Shown here: piece by piece, positions 37,901 through 50,900 of the stretch
Position numbering within the stretch: the first letter of the stretch is position 1
Layout of the letters: every line of letters starts with the position of its first letter
Source of the DNA: Edolisoma coerulescens
Lineage: Eukaryota; Chordata; Aves; Passeriformes; Campephagidae
Assembly: GCA_013397115.1 (NCBI GenBank)
Contig: VWZW01005504.1
Span: 429,412-493,411 of the forward strand
Direction: 5' to 3'
DNA length: 64,000 nt
Made by a program: the position numbers and the translations under genes
Notes under the pieces: model-generated
Databases searched by the model: none
What the model was told of the DNA's origin: nothing
The model's input: only the letters and a program-made list of their open reading frames with translations

Positions 37901-40900
37901 GCTACAGTGGGAATGAGAGGAAGACTGACTTCTAGTGTCTTAAAAAAAAGACATCAGCATAAAAAAAGTTCTTTTTAAAAAGTTGAGCAATATACATGTG
38001 TGTCTAAACATTTGATTATGATTAGTACTGATTCTTAACTGTTTGCAGCAGCATTGCTATTAGCAATGTCATGTGAATCAATTCCAGCCTCATGCATTGC
38101 AACATGTATAAAAAAATTGTTTGAAAACAGCATTCAAAGAAAATGCATAAAATAAGCAAGTTGGACCAAATTGACCAGTTGAGAATGCGTGGAACTGAAC
38201 GCTGGTCATGACCAATAATTAGCAAAAGTTACAAGCTGTTAACTTTAGTCGAAAGGGCAAAAAAGTGTTGAAATTATAGAAAAAAAAAAGACATCAAAAG
38301 TCAAGGGTGCTGTATTTACTTCAAGTAACTTTCATAAACATGGTAAGTGCATTTTCTGTGGTAAGAGTTGTAAATATGGGAATTACTGTCCTGGAGGCAA
38401 TCTTTGTTAAACCAGCGTAGCTTTACAATTAAAAAAACAAAAGCTGGCTAGTGCTAACTTCTGAGGGAAGCACAGCACCCCTTAAGCATTACAAGCCCCA
38501 TTTCTGACAAACTGTCGCTAAAAATCTTGCCAGCAACTCTGGTAAAAGAAGAATTTACATGGAAATATCTAAAAACATCCTTCCTGTCTGTGTCAAAGGC
38601 ACCTTGGTGGCATCCAGGTTCCAGTGAGTCTATCACTGGACTTCATGCAGAGTTGGATGTGACAGCGGGGAAGGTTTCCAAGCCACTGTAGGAAGGATGG
38701 GGTACTTTACAAGTCGTGAAAATGAACTCAGTTTTAATAAATCATGAAATTGGAGAAATGGCAAGCAAAGGCACGAACAAGAAAAACTATTAGGACTGCC
38801 AAAAATCATACCATCACGAGAAAGCCACACCAACGCTCCTCATATTTAACCCTCACACGCACGAAGCACACACACACATTTACATACGTGCAGCATACTT
38901 TGGTGGGGTGGCAGTGTGTTCTCGCCCTCCTGGGGCAATAAAGAGGCATTGAGTGTCTTAGGTTAGCAAAGGCCTTTGTGGGCTCCTGGCAGACGACCCT
39001 CGCCAGGCACACACGGAGTATCAGCCATACCCTGACCTACAGAGCCTTCGAACCAGTGTGATACCCCCACCTATGACTGCCCACAGTAACTCTGCAGAGA
39101 GATAACTCGTTTCTAGATTGTCCTATTTATGAACATAATGGACCAGCATAATGGACCAGTAGTATCCAGGAATTGTTTGTTTCAGTCAAATTATGAATGC
39201 CTGAAGCGTTGTTGTTACAGTCTTCCCTGATTTATTTAACAAACAGACATGGACAGACTAAATGGTGAAAAAAAACATACACAGAGAATAACCTCTTTGT
39301 AAGTGACTAAGGAGAAATCCCAGAATAGATTTATGGAAAGCTGCTTAGCATCATAACACTAGGAAACAGCAGCAGGTCCTTTTGTTTCTGATTTGAAATA
39401 GCATCATATTTATGGATATGTCCAGTGAACAGCAATGCAGATAATTTCTAGGGGATGATTTTAATCTCTTGCTTTTAGATATTACAAAGTGCAGCCACAT
39501 ATTCCCTGGCTACAGTGCACACATTGTTTGTGTAGTCTGCTGCTTACCATCCCATTTTTTCAGATCTAAATCTTTTGTGGTTTTAAGTGTCCACACTTCA
39601 GTCACCCATAAAAAATATACAAATGTAGAAATACTCTCTTCCAAACAATAATAAATCTGGGGGAAAAAAGTCATTTCAAGAATTAAGTCAAGGAAAACTG
39701 ATATTCAATGCAGCAAAAACCTTAGTGAGTAAAAATTAAAGGCCACAGCTTTCTTGCATTTCCTTGTGCATAGCAGTGTCTTTGTCCATTGATTTGCCCT
39801 AAGGAAAGGAGATAAAATACATTCCCTTCCTATTCCAGAGAATCCTGCTATATTCTGAGCCCAGAGTAGGTTTGGTTCAGATGGGCAAGAGAAATCTCTC
39901 TCCGTGCCTCATTTCCCAAATTTTATAAGGGATGCTGGAATCAGTTACTTAAGAAAGCGTCCTCAGTAACTTCAGACAGACAGGATTTTATATACAAAAG
40001 TGTTTAGGAAAAGTTATTTTCCCTATGGAAGTCAGGATTTTAATGCATACAAGGGCATATCTGTGTAAACAAGAGGCTCTGCTATTCATTATCTGCTCAT
40101 CAACATTTGTTATTCATTACTCATCTGTTTACAAATGTAATGCAGTCAGAAAGCAGAAATAATACTATACGACTTTGGTGACCAAAAATACACCAGAAAC
40201 AACAAATGGTAAATAGATCCATGGAGTAGTTCATCTTACGGGATAAAATTTGCCCACAGAAGACATTCTGTGAAAAATTTGTGAAAATAACCCTGACAGA
40301 TCTGTAAGTAACAATGCAGTTCAAAAATAATATGTAAATGGAAAACAAAGGAGCTAAGTTTGTCAATTAATTTATTGGCAGTCAGTATTTTATTTTTACT
40401 GTTTGGAACTGATTAAATGCAGAGAAAAAATAGTTAAAAGAGACAAGTCTGTGTTCACAGATTTCATTCAATTTGTCTGAGACCATGTGCATTCAAGATG
40501 TATGTCTGGGAATGAGACAGGCTTTTATTCACCTGTGACTTACAGATGGGCAGATCTGTTCCTGGCAGCTAAAAAACATTTTTAAACCTGTACCATTACA
40601 TGGACAGTAAATCAGCTGACAACTTAAAACTAAAATACATTGGACTAGTGTCTCCTAGTTGCATCTTCTTCAGCTTCAGAAAATTTCCTGCTGTGCAGGC
40701 AGTGGAATGGTGTATCCTTGTGCTAGTGGGGTTGAGCATTGTGTGAATGGTGCTCTTGCAGAAGGTGTCTTTTGCTGGGTGTCTGACCAAGTCTAAATTT
40801 TAATTTCTATTTTTCTTTTTTTTATTCAAACAACAGCAAAATTGCTCTAAGGTTTTAATAAGAATCAAAACTTTCGTAGTTTGCCTGTTTAGACCCAGGT

Positions 40901-42463
40901 TTCTTTTCAAGCAGATGGAAGGGGGCTAGGAAAATGAAGGTGGAAGAGAAAAGCAAATTTAAACACTTTTAGTAAAACATATGTGAACATCTGTGAAGGG
41001 TGGTTGTCCTCTTTTAGAAATACTGTAATTTTGCTCTGATCTTTCAGTAACCCTAATAATTATACTGACTACTCCAGCACAGATGTTAATTATTAGCAAA
41101 CATTTACCACAGAAGTATCTAGAATCTCTCACTCGCACTGCAACCCCATTGCTCCAGCAGTTGTAGACAGGTAGAAATGGGCTGCCTGCAGAACAAGGAA
41201 TTAACAGCCTGTGTTGAGATCAGAGGACATTTATGTGGCTTGTTTGTCCATAAATTATCTCATCTGATTTTCCAAATAATCACCAGCAATCAGATGCTTT
41301 CTTGCAGACATCACTGCAGAAGTAGGCCATGGAGGAAGAACTGACAGAAAAGGCTTTCACAAACACCTCCCTGGCAGGGTGGAGAGTAGTGGAAGTGCCT
41401 GACATATTTGTGTAAGCTGTGGCGTTAAAGCAAATGCTGGTTTCGTTATAGAAAAGAAGGGAAGAAAGAAAATGAAGATGGCAGAGGTCTGGGTATTCCT
41501 TTGTGATCAAGGTTGGCATTCTTCATTCTCATCTCATCCCCTCTGCCATCTTCACCCCAAGGATGTTTTTTCTGCCTCCATAGGGCCAGCATCCCAATTG
41601 CAAGCTCATCAGAAACTAAACCAAAAGTGCCTCAATTGCTAAGGTATTTCCTTGTTGTCAGTTCACTCCTTCTTTTTCCTGTGCCAGGGTTTTATTTTTG
41701 GCTCTTGCAAACAGTTTAACCATGCCTGGCACAGATGCTTCTCTAGAAATCTAGGAATGGAAATCCACTGTAGCAAGTAGACACAGAGTCAAAGGTTCAG
41801 GGCAGTTTGCATGAGCCTTCAACAGGGTATGCAAACCAGTTGGGTCTGCAAAACTCGCAAAAGTAACTTGCAAGATCAGGCTGTATCCCAGGGCTCTCTG
41901 AGTGTACCAAGAGCCTCTCAGCAATGCCTTCTTCCCTGCTTCAGTTAAGAAACCAGATAGCAAGAATTCTCCTCACAATAATATTTTCCACTTGTAGCAC
42001 ACTATTGCAAAAACGGCCCCTTTGTGGTATTTCAGCAGTTTTGTCTTCAGTTCAAGCAGGAACCATTAAATGTAAAAAAATAATAATTTACAAACAAAGC
42101 AAAAATGGCTGCTAGGAACCCTAAGAAATGGTTTATGGTACAGATTAAAGTGTTGTGCAAAGCTGTGGTGTGATTTTATGCATGCAAGAAAGATTCTGTT
42201 TGCATTTGATTTTACCTTAACTAGTTTACTTTTCCTGAATTAGAAGTTACTGTCTGAGATATCCAGAAACAATTGTTTTGTATTACTGAATTTGATGTGC
42301 TCGGTTTGTAGAAAAATGGTTTAGTCTACTGTGACCAATTGTCTATTATAATGAAGCTTATTATTAATGGAGTATACTCTTATATCCTTATTTTTTCCTT
42401 CTCGGAAGATAGCAGAGTTCAGCATCCGATAAACATGTAAATTGCATTTTTCTTTTCACACAG
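34959..42463. other. Non-coding sequence; no gene recognised
   Basis: Long unique stretch. Simple features: A-rich run 36,358-36,376, CA-rich run 38,864-38,878, and a 13-bp direct tandem repeat (CATAATGGACCAG at 39,134 and 39,147). GC-richer pockets at 36.0-36.7 and 38.6-39.1 kb have short open frames on both strands without domains. A candidate regulatory element at about 37.1 kb is listed separately. Confidence 0.5.
37125..37290. promoter_or_regulatory. Candidate conserved non-coding element
   Basis: A compact AT-rich block with ACTTAATTAAAG, GTTAATCGCTTTATAATA and the octamer-like ATGCAAAT (37,243-37,250) close together, free of repeats and open frames. The density of homeodomain- and POU-type words resembles vertebrate enhancers. 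Conservation cannot be seen from one sequence. Confidence 0.2.
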
Positions 42464-42530
42464 GACAGATTTCAACTTCTGAACCAGCAGTCAACAAAGA
42501 TTCCCCCAGCTGCTAGGAAAAAAAAAAAAA
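42464..42530 (+). other. Exon-like segment (67 nt) with strong splice sites
   Basis: The best splice-site pair I see on the plus strand: acceptor TTTTTCTTTTCACACAG ending at 42,463 and donor GTAAGTATTTG from 42,531. The 67 nt between are open in the first frame, giving DRFQLLNQQSTKIPP followed by AARKKKK. The basic tail comes from a run of 13 A before the donor, which may also be an old poly(A) trace. No family is recognised. A small coding, alternative or lncRNA exon is possible, and chance is not excluded. Confidence 0.3.
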
Positions 42531-45500
42531 GTAAGTATTTGTGAAGAAAGGCATAATAAGATCAGAGGGAAGCCTGTCATAAAAATGCACATTGCATAAT
42601 ACATGATGGATCAGTTCTATTATTTAACTTTTGCATAGATATAACAATACAGAGATATGCTAACCATCATAGTCAGCATTAATTTACAGTGGGAAAAATA
42701 ATTAGAATCTCACTTTTTCTGAAGAATGGAGTGAAAATGTAAACAATGCTTCCCTCCAGGCAAGTGCTTTATCAAGTTGACAGGTGCATTTGAATTTCCA
42801 TGGGTGGGGGACATAATAGGTTATTTATGTGTCATTTTAATAGAAAGGCCCAACCATCAAGATGGACAGGAGACTTTATCAGTACTGCTGTTTGCAACTA
42901 ATCCACCAATTTAATACCCCATGAAAATACCTGCAACAAAACCTGGACATTTTTCTTTTCCACTCCATTATAGGCAAATCAATATGGGTGCTATTCATCT
43001 CAAATCTTTGGCTCAGCAGGTGCCCACTACACAGAGCTCCTCACAACACTGGTGCACTGGCACAGCCACATAAACATAGACACTTTGACTTCTGCTGCCA
43101 TCAGTGACTCCACAACAGGATCACAGCAGTGCACTTGGATCACTAGCTCATCCCCAAATAGAAGTAAGCAAGAAAAAAATCTTTTTCTAGGCTTTTTTTT
43201 TTTCTTGTTTTGGTTTGGTTTTGAGAAGAAAAAATCCAGCACAATTTTTTTAAAGTTTTTGATTACTATAATTTTATCTGAAGTAGCCACTCCCTAATTT
43301 TCACAAACAGTATATTCCTGGCTGGAGAATAGCCACAAGCAAGAAAAACATAATACATCTCCTAGCTGTAACATGCTTCTTTGCACAAATTTGCCATGAA
43401 AAAGAAAGATGCTAAAATGTGTACTCCAGTCACACCTTATTGTGCATTAGCTCTGCTAAAGGCTGCCTTTTTTTGTCGTGTGTAGGGCTGTGACATTGAG
43501 TGACACATAGCCCCTGTGTGACCCAGGGTAAATTTGGTAGCCATGCTCCAATTTCTTCCGTCCTTGATACTGTCATCTGTGTGAGCACACAGGTTCCCCC
43601 TGTACTTATCTACACAGCTATTGCTGCCACATTTTTGACACACAGCATATGCTGACAGCCCCCCTGTCCTTCACTGAGGTGTGTGTGTGTCTGCACAGTC
43701 AAAATCAGCCTGAAAAAGTATTTTCCATTAGGAAATACTTTAAAAACCCCAATCTTTTTCAAGAGCTGAAGGTTTCCGTTATTGCAAGTCCATCCTCATC
43801 TGTGTGCAAAAGTTCAGTTTCCAGATTCATGACCCATCAGGGTCTACATGGACTGGAAAGACAGTCCCCAATGAGTTTGAAAAGCTTTAGAATAGATCTA
43901 GGGAGGACAGAGGTAATGAGATGATCCACCATTCCCATGTCCACTCAGAAGTGTGCTCTAGTTCTGTAGAGATAATTCTTTTCTAACTAACACAGGTACA
44001 GCTCCAGAGATGTTTCAAGTATGTAACTGGAAGTGTCTTTACACCCCCTGGGTAATTCCTCAGACTAGCTACTCCTGAAACTTTTTGCAAAAGCAAGCAA
44101 TTCATAAGGACATAAATTTGATTAAAAACAGACTTGGGACATTTCCTATGCTCAGTCTTTCAGTCTGCAAAGCTCATGAATCCCTGTGGTTAATTAGGAA
44201 ATATTACTCATAGTAAGATCCAGTTATAACAAAATGTATGTTGCTTGAACATAGTATCTTAATAAGTTTCAGAAACAGTCACTCCCCCATTTTCCTCCCA
44301 CAACTTCTGTCTTGGTGGCCACGTTTTCTGGTAGGAGGACAATGCCGCTTCTCCCACTTGCAGAGAAGGACTGCATGCTGTCCTCTCTCCTGGGGGTCAC
44401 TGAGGCGCTTACAGCAGGGAGGCTGTAGGCCAGATGAAATCCCCTGGGAGCAGTACCATGCAGTGCTTATACGTGGGACAAGGGAAGAGAGCCCCGGGAA
44501 AGGCACAGACTGGGAGGGCGCAAGTTGAGACCTCAGTCCACAACTGGGGATGGTGATAGCTCTTTCCTATGTGAAAGCACCTTATAGTTCACTCAGAAAT
44601 TACCACAAGAGGTATATCACAAGTTAAGAATGGTAGATTATGGAAAAGAAACCCAAATAAATTAACTCAGTCTCAATTAATATATTAAAAGGAAGTTCAA
44701 TCTGGGTAGATGATTACAATATCAAGGAGACAAAACTGCAGGCTTTTGGGTTGGCAGAAGGAACAAAGCTGGAAGTCTAAATTTTAACAAAGTTTTATAC
44801 AAGTATCTATTTTTTGCTCTGCTTGGATAGCAACTCCTTCCACAAATCATGTAAGGAATGTAAGCAGAATGTCAGTTCATTACATCGGACAGTGGATACT
44901 GAGCAGGAAGATGACTGTTTACTCCCTAATGATTTTGCTTCAATTTTGATAGCTTAACATAGGACAGGTTTCTTATCCCCTCACAGAACTAATGAGAGAT
45001 GTTCTTATTTTATACTAGATTTTTGTTACGTAGTGAAGATATAAAAAAAGGTGAGCATTGAAAATTATTGTGGTCTGAGTAAAGCTGACTGAGCTTATGC
45101 TACATGGAATACAAAAAATAGCACCTATAACTGACACATTTACTTTGAAAAGGGCAAATTTTGAGAAAATAATTAGTAAAATTAACAATAGATCTTTAAA
45201 AATATAGATCTAATGTCTTTTAACCATTTGTTCTAAGCAAATTTTATGCCTCTTACAGTGGGATTTGTATCACATTATATAAATCTTAAATTTCAGTGGA
45301 AAACATACACCGTTATCATAGTTTAGATAATACACTGAAGTAATTTGATATCTCATTAAAAATATGTTTTCTGCTTTGCATGTGTGCTTGTTTCACTGCA
45401 TCTCCAGTGCTTTTATGCTGGTATAGCTACTCTGATCAACATTAGAGTAAGGGACAGCAGCACAGGAATTTATCATGCCCATACATTTTATGTTATTTAA

Positions 45501-46030
45501 CTGTAACCAGAACATTTCCCCATTGTCATAGAAAAACATATCAATCCACAGAATGCTAAGCACAGAAAAACACCAATCAAATTAGTGTATTATTCAAGAA
45601 GAAAAGGGGCAAGTGCACCCAGGAGTAGTGTGATGCCTTCTGAAGCTGGCAGAGTTAACAAAAACTTGGCTGATTCTTCTCAAGGATTGAAAGCACCAGG
45701 AGCTGCCTTCTGTGCACTGAAATTGCTTTGGATTGATTTAACTGTTCACACGAGTTTTTTGGTACATGTAGAAGTGTGAGTTTCCAATCAGAACACTGTT
45801 TCTCAGCTCTTTGCTGGTTCCTTTTCTCAATATGTGGGGTGGGGATCTTGTATGGTTATGGCTGAATCCCAGTCAAAGTAAATCAAAAAACACTCAGCAT
45901 ATCTCTTACTTCAAGCACATTTTGATGGTTTGGTTTGAGGGAAATACTTCCAAAAGGCTGTTGACTTCCAAAGTCTTAGCACATGAAAAATGGGGATTCT
46001 CCATCTTTTTCTCAAATTAAAATATGTTTT
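42531..46030. other. Non-coding sequence; no gene recognised
   Basis: AT-rich unique DNA with T runs near 43,193-43,203 and a short GT run at 43,680-43,690. A GC-richer pocket at 44.3-44.5 kb is open on both strands for 75-96 codons without a domain. No transposon or RNA gene recognised. Confidence 0.55.
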
Positions 46031-46117
46031 GAGAAAAAATAATAAAAAAAATATTTTGAGACCTTTTCTGGAAGTTAATCTGGGAAAAGGGTATTTACAA
46101 TTTTTTTTTTTTTTTTT
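46031..46117 (+). repeat. Contig end duplicated at 47,112-47,198
   Basis: 87 bp identical to 47,112-47,198 (offset 1,081), ending inside a poly-T run exactly where the n gap begins. The other copy continues through 18 T into unique DNA. This shows that the contig starting at 47,112 is the continuation of this one. Confidence 0.93.
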
Positions 46118-46524
46118 NNNNNNNNNNNNNNNNNNNNNNNNNNNNNNNNNNNNNNNNNNNNNNNNNNNNNNNNNNNNNNNNNNNNNNNNNNNNNNNNNNN
46201 NNNNNNNNNNNNNNNNNNNNNNNNNNNNNNNNNNNNNNNNNNNNNNNNNNNNNNNNNNNNNNNNNNNNNNNNNNNNNNNNNNNNNNNNNNNNNNNNNNNN
46301 NNNNNNNNNNNNNNNNNNNNNNNNNNNNNNNNNNNNNNNNNNNNNNNNNNNNNNNNNNNNNNNNNNNNNNNNNNNNNNNNNNNNNNNNNNNNNNNNNNNN
46401 NNNNNNNNNNNNNNNNNNNNNNNNNNNNNNNNNNNNNNNNNNNNNNNNNNNNNNNNNNNNNNNNNNNNNNNNNNNNNNNNNNNNNNNNNNNNNNNNNNNN
46501 NNNNNNNNNNNNNNNNNNNNNNNN
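46118..46524. other. Assembly gap (407 n)
   Basis: A run of undetermined bases between a poly-T tract and a TA microsatellite. Open frames reported across it would be meaningless. The overlaps on both sides indicate that the missing sequence is the piece now placed at 47,112-47,952. Confidence 0.99.
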
Positions 46525-46536
46525 TCCAGCATAAAT

Positions 46537-46538
<2 letters not shown>

Positions 46539-46579
<41 letters not shown>
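46539..46579. repeat. (AT)n microsatellite, about 20 units
   Basis: Uninterrupted AT dinucleotides followed by a short ACACACA tail. The 14 bases before it (46,525-46,538) match those before the AT run at 47,934-47,952 with one difference (AAATAGAT against AAATGGAT), so the two runs are probably the same microsatellite sequenced from both sides. Confidence 0.95.
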
Positions 46580-46585
<6 letters not shown>

Positions 46586-46849
46586 ACAATTCACTGAAAT
46601 AGAATGGCTGGAAGAACTACTTTCATCTTCTCTGCCTTGAGATGTTGCAGTTCCATTTTCTAGACTTGTGTTTTCCTCACAGTTTGTTTGTACCTCACAG
46701 ATATATTATGCACATAATATATTACACTTTACTGATCTGATTATCCACCTGTAACTCTCAGAGATACTTTTATCTATTTCCCTTCAAATCTTTCATCTGC
46801 ACATCAGTATTTCTGCTTTTTGTACTCAGGAAGATGACAAAAGAAAAAC

Positions 46850-47078
46850 CATAGAATCACAGAATCACGGAATGGCTTGGGTTGGAAGTGACCTTAAAGA
46901 TTATCTAGTTCCAACCCCCCTGCCATGGACAGGGATGCCTTTCAGTATACCAGATTTCTCAAAGCCCCATCCAACCTGGCCCTGAACACTTCCAGAGATG
47001 GGACCTCCACAACTTCTCTGGGCAACCTGTGCCAGTGCCTCACCACCGTCACAGTAAAGAATTTCTTCCTAAAATGTT
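46850..47078 (-). mobile_element. CR1 LINE, 3' fragment
   Basis: Begins with CATAGAATCACAGAATCACG, the inverted CR1 3'-terminal repeats, then the well-known block GGAATGGCTTGGGTTGGAAG, and continues to a CR1-like AAGAATTTCTTCCTAA (47,057-47,072). It is the least diverged 3' end of the three CR1 copies here. The copy is 5'-truncated, about 230 bp long and non-coding. It lies inside the misordered contig 46,525-47,110. Confidence 0.95.
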
Positions 47079-47111
47079 CTCAAAAGTTCCTGAACAGATA
47101 GCACCCAAGGN

Positions 47112-47952
47112 GAGAAAAAATAATAAAAAAAATATTTTGAGACCTTTTCTGGAAGTTAATCTGGGAAAAGGGTATTTACAATTTTTTTTTTTTTTTTTTA
47201 TTAAGGACTCATTTCTCATCATTGCAAGAGGATCAGCAGTCTTGCTTGACTCTCCTCTTTTTTAAGCAGTTTCCAGCCAACTGTAACTTGCATTTCCAGT
47301 TAAGATTACAAATTAAAGATCAGGCTATGTAAGTATGCAGTCACCCATCAAAAGCACTCTTCTGTTTGCCCGGACTATTTGCTTTCTTGAAGCAGGACCA
47401 GCTCCAGGCATAACTAAAGCAGGAAGATGCCTGGGACGTGAGTTTTTCTTCTCCATCTCTTTTGCCTGCAGCAGTGCCCCAGCAGCCAGACTGATACCTG
47501 CTACTGCAGCCAGGGAAGATCCCTGTACTGGGCTGCTCATCTAGAGACAGCAAGACCAGAGGTAGCTTGGGAGTCTCCATCATTACTGTGATGCAGAAGC
47601 CGAAACCACTCTGTCCCTGTGGTAGCAGCATCCCATTTTACCTGGGCTGCAAAGAAATCTTGAATTTGACATGGACTGATGACAATGGGGTTTGTTCTTC
47701 TGGATGTAGCTTAAAGCAGCCAAGTGCTGTAGTGTCCTGTCTGGCAAAATCCATTTCGACAGAATGCTAATTTGACTCCCAGAATTAGACTGTGTGCAGT
47801 CCCTTGGAAACAGAGCTATCTTAAACCCTAAAGTGTGATGTTTAATAAACAATTTCACAATCCCGTTTCTGTTTCCTGGGATAACACTAGTATTTGTGAA
47901 AGAAATGGCCTCTCCAACTTCCAGCATAAATGGATATATATATATATATATA
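47112..47952. other. Misplaced contig; probable fill of the 46,118-46,524 gap
   Basis: Its left end repeats 46,031-46,117 and its right end (TCCAGCATAAATGG plus AT repeats, 47,920-47,952) repeats the left end of the contig at 46,525. Single n at 47,111 and 47,953 bound it. Content is non-coding. It has short open frames on both strands but no recognised domain. Confidence 0.88.
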
Positions 47953-47953
47953 N

Positions 47954-47988
47954 GTTCTCAAAAGTTCCTGAACAGATAGCACCCAAGG
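47954..47988 (+). repeat. 35-bp overlap with 47,076-47,110
   Basis: Identical 35 bp (GTTCTCAAAAGTTCCTGAAC and on), found at the right end of the contig 46,525-47,110 and at the left end of the contig that starts at 47,954. It shows that these two contigs are neighbours and that the one between them was inserted in error. Confidence 0.92.
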
Positions 47989-50900
47989 GAGAAGCAACTC
48001 AGGTTCTGGTGCACCATGCAACCTCATGTCCTCATATTCCTGTTGGTGGTTTGGAAATTTCAAGACAGCTTATAGAGTCAGCCACTACGTGGGAAGAAAA
48101 AAGAAACCAAAATAGGCATTGGGCATTGTTACAGCCAAGTTTGTCTCAGGCAGGAGGGAAGACTTGCAGTGGGCTGAAACTTCAAAGATGTTGTACAAGA
48201 GACTACATCCAAACTAAGAGCTATGTTATACAGCAGGTGAACTATAAAGCTACAGCTGTACAGCAGAAGAAAGATGCCTGAACTCAAATGTTTTGAGATC
48301 ACTTTTGTCTTTAATGTTTTAAGTTTATTATTGCCAATACCTGATGGAAAAAAAGAATACGCTTCTTTCATGGCTAAGTGCTATGATGTTTTAAGTTCCA
48401 CTTCTATTCTGGTTACATATGTAAAAAAGAAAAGGTACATACCATAAATTTACTACAAATTTTATAGAGAGTTTAGACAGCATTAGATGCTCAACTACCT
48501 AAAAAATTACTTGATCTTTGTATCTTGTTCAGATAAAGGATTTAGAAGTGACAAAGAATAAGGAAAAAGCAATCGAAGTGGTATGAACAAACTGTTGATT
48601 TAGAAACCAAGCCAAATAAAAAACATTACAATAGAGTTTCAAAAAGTTATGTTTGCAATTTAAAATACCCATAGGGCAGATCTGACTTACATGACCAACA
48701 CTTAATGTATAGTACATGATAAGATGACACATGCAGTTTTGAAACTTGGCAGTAATTCAGAAAAAGAATACTTTGCTGGCCATTAACAATTTCTGAGCAA
48801 TGTATTCATTTATTATATATGTCTGTAGTTGAGTTCCTGAGTGACTATAGTTATAACAGTGTCTTCTTGTGTAATCTTAGGACACCAAAAGCTGCACTGC
48901 AAAATGAAACTAAGGATTAATAAATGAGCTCTCTCCTTGCTCATGCTAACAGTATACTAAATTCACATCCTGAGTTTGCTTTCTGCTATTAAATGTAAAT
49001 GAAGGGAAGGTGCCACAGATCTAAAGGGGGGAAAATGGTACAAGAACTGGGCTTGCACTTTTGTAAAGGGCCTTGAGGGGTGTGTGTGTGTGTGTGAGCA
49101 GGGAGGAGAAGCAGTATGAGCATTATACTGAAATATTTTAGCATGCTTTAATGCACCTAAATAGTCTCATACAGGGAACTCAAACTAAAATAGTGGGCAA
49201 CAACAAGCAATCATAGTTTCAGTTTAATGCTGGCAAAGTTTAAATAATATATCAAGAATCAGGGTTGTTGGCTTTTATGTTTTTGTTTGGGGAGGGCTTT
49301 TTGGAAATGCATGCGTATTTTTCAATGGAGCTGGTACTGACATGCAGCTGTTTGATATTAGATGCAAGACCTACCAGCCTTCAAATCTCGCATTAGAAAC
49401 AGACCTTTGGCCAAGTTGTGTCTTCGTTTAGACCTTGGCAACCCTGCTCACATCAGTGGGGGTAATTTGACCTCTTATTTGAATAGCACAGTGCAGTGAT
49501 ATGGTTCTGGTTTGTATTTTCTGTGATTGTTTCAGTCTAAATGCAACAACTCCCTGGATTGTGTGAGAGATGAAAATGCCTTCCAGAGGTAACAGAGGCA
49601 CAGATACGGGAATAATGTTTGATCTGGAAAACCCTGTGGCAGGCACAGGTCACAGCACCTTGCCAGTCTGGCAACAAATCTACCTGCTAGGGCCTCTCCT
49701 TGCACTGAAAGGATCAGGAAAGGTACTGTGGGTGATGGCAAGGCAGCAGGAATTCAGAGCAGAGGGATCAGCTTCCTGGCATAAGTGAATTATGTGCATG
49801 TACATGATCTTTAGAATGAAGAAATGTCCCTTCTCTCTCTTCCCCAGACACAGTGAAGTTCTAGAGTAAGCAAAATTCATCCCAGACTAGAGAAGAAAAC
49901 TTTCAGTTGAAAGAACTGCATTAGAACATGATTAATGTGACAGTAAATATACTTTAGTAATCCACTGAAGACATATCCTAGTTGATTGAATCATTATTTC
50001 TCTGAATTTAGGGAAGTTATGAGAATGGTTGTTTGTGCTCTGTCTGAAACAGCTTTTACTCCCTTATGAAAAAAAAAAAAAAANGGAGTTTTAGAATCCT
50101 TCAGGAAATAAGCAAAAGTCTATGACCTGTGGTAACTTTCAACATCACATGCTTAATATAGATATGAAAAACAAAATGTCACAGGGTTGCAAACATGAAA
50201 AAATACTCTGAGCTCTCTGTTTATTTTTGTTGGTTTGTTTATTCCGTAAAACATTTCCTTGCTCAATTGCAGTGATAATGATTCTCAAAAAAAGCCTGGG
50301 CTGAGAGTCTGAATCCTAAGCTTTTAAGTTAGAATCTCTGCCTGGCTACACATCAATCAGAAAAACAAACAACAAACTCCAGTCGTGATGATGCCACATC
50401 ACCACAAAAACAGAATGAACGTATTTGAACTGCAGTATCTTTGCCTTATACAAGAATTTTCATTAGGTTTTGTTTAAACTGTTCAACCTTTCCTGTGCAG
50501 GCAGGAAAGAGGCTTGTTCCATGAAACTAAAGAAAAATGAAACAAAACAAACTTTTAAAGCCAAAACATTTAGCTTAATCCATCCCTAAATCCTATTACA
50601 CATTCAACAAATGACAACAGTAACCCTTACTGGCCAGAGATGAGGCAATATATGGCAGACCAAGCAGAGTTCCTCCACGGTTAGCTTAAAGGGCACTGTC
50701 AGGTTTGAAAATCATAAATCCCTGTCTCTTTGTACACTACTCAGCTCTGGCACACCGTTACGCCCAAGATACAGCTTTGTCGAGACGCCAGAACAACGTA
50801 AATGAGAGTCAGACCCCAGACCCCTACAACAGACACAACTACTTGCACCACCACCAGTACAAAAGCGAAGGTGTTTTTATTTTCTGGCAAATTTGACTTA

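Noticed and set aside
43490..43560. Words like CCTGTGTGACCCAGGG reminiscent of MIR-type SINEs
   Set aside because: Similarity covers under 20 bases and lacks the other SINE blocks.
45911..46594. Long open frames across the n run
   Set aside because: They are open only because undetermined bases cannot form stop codons.
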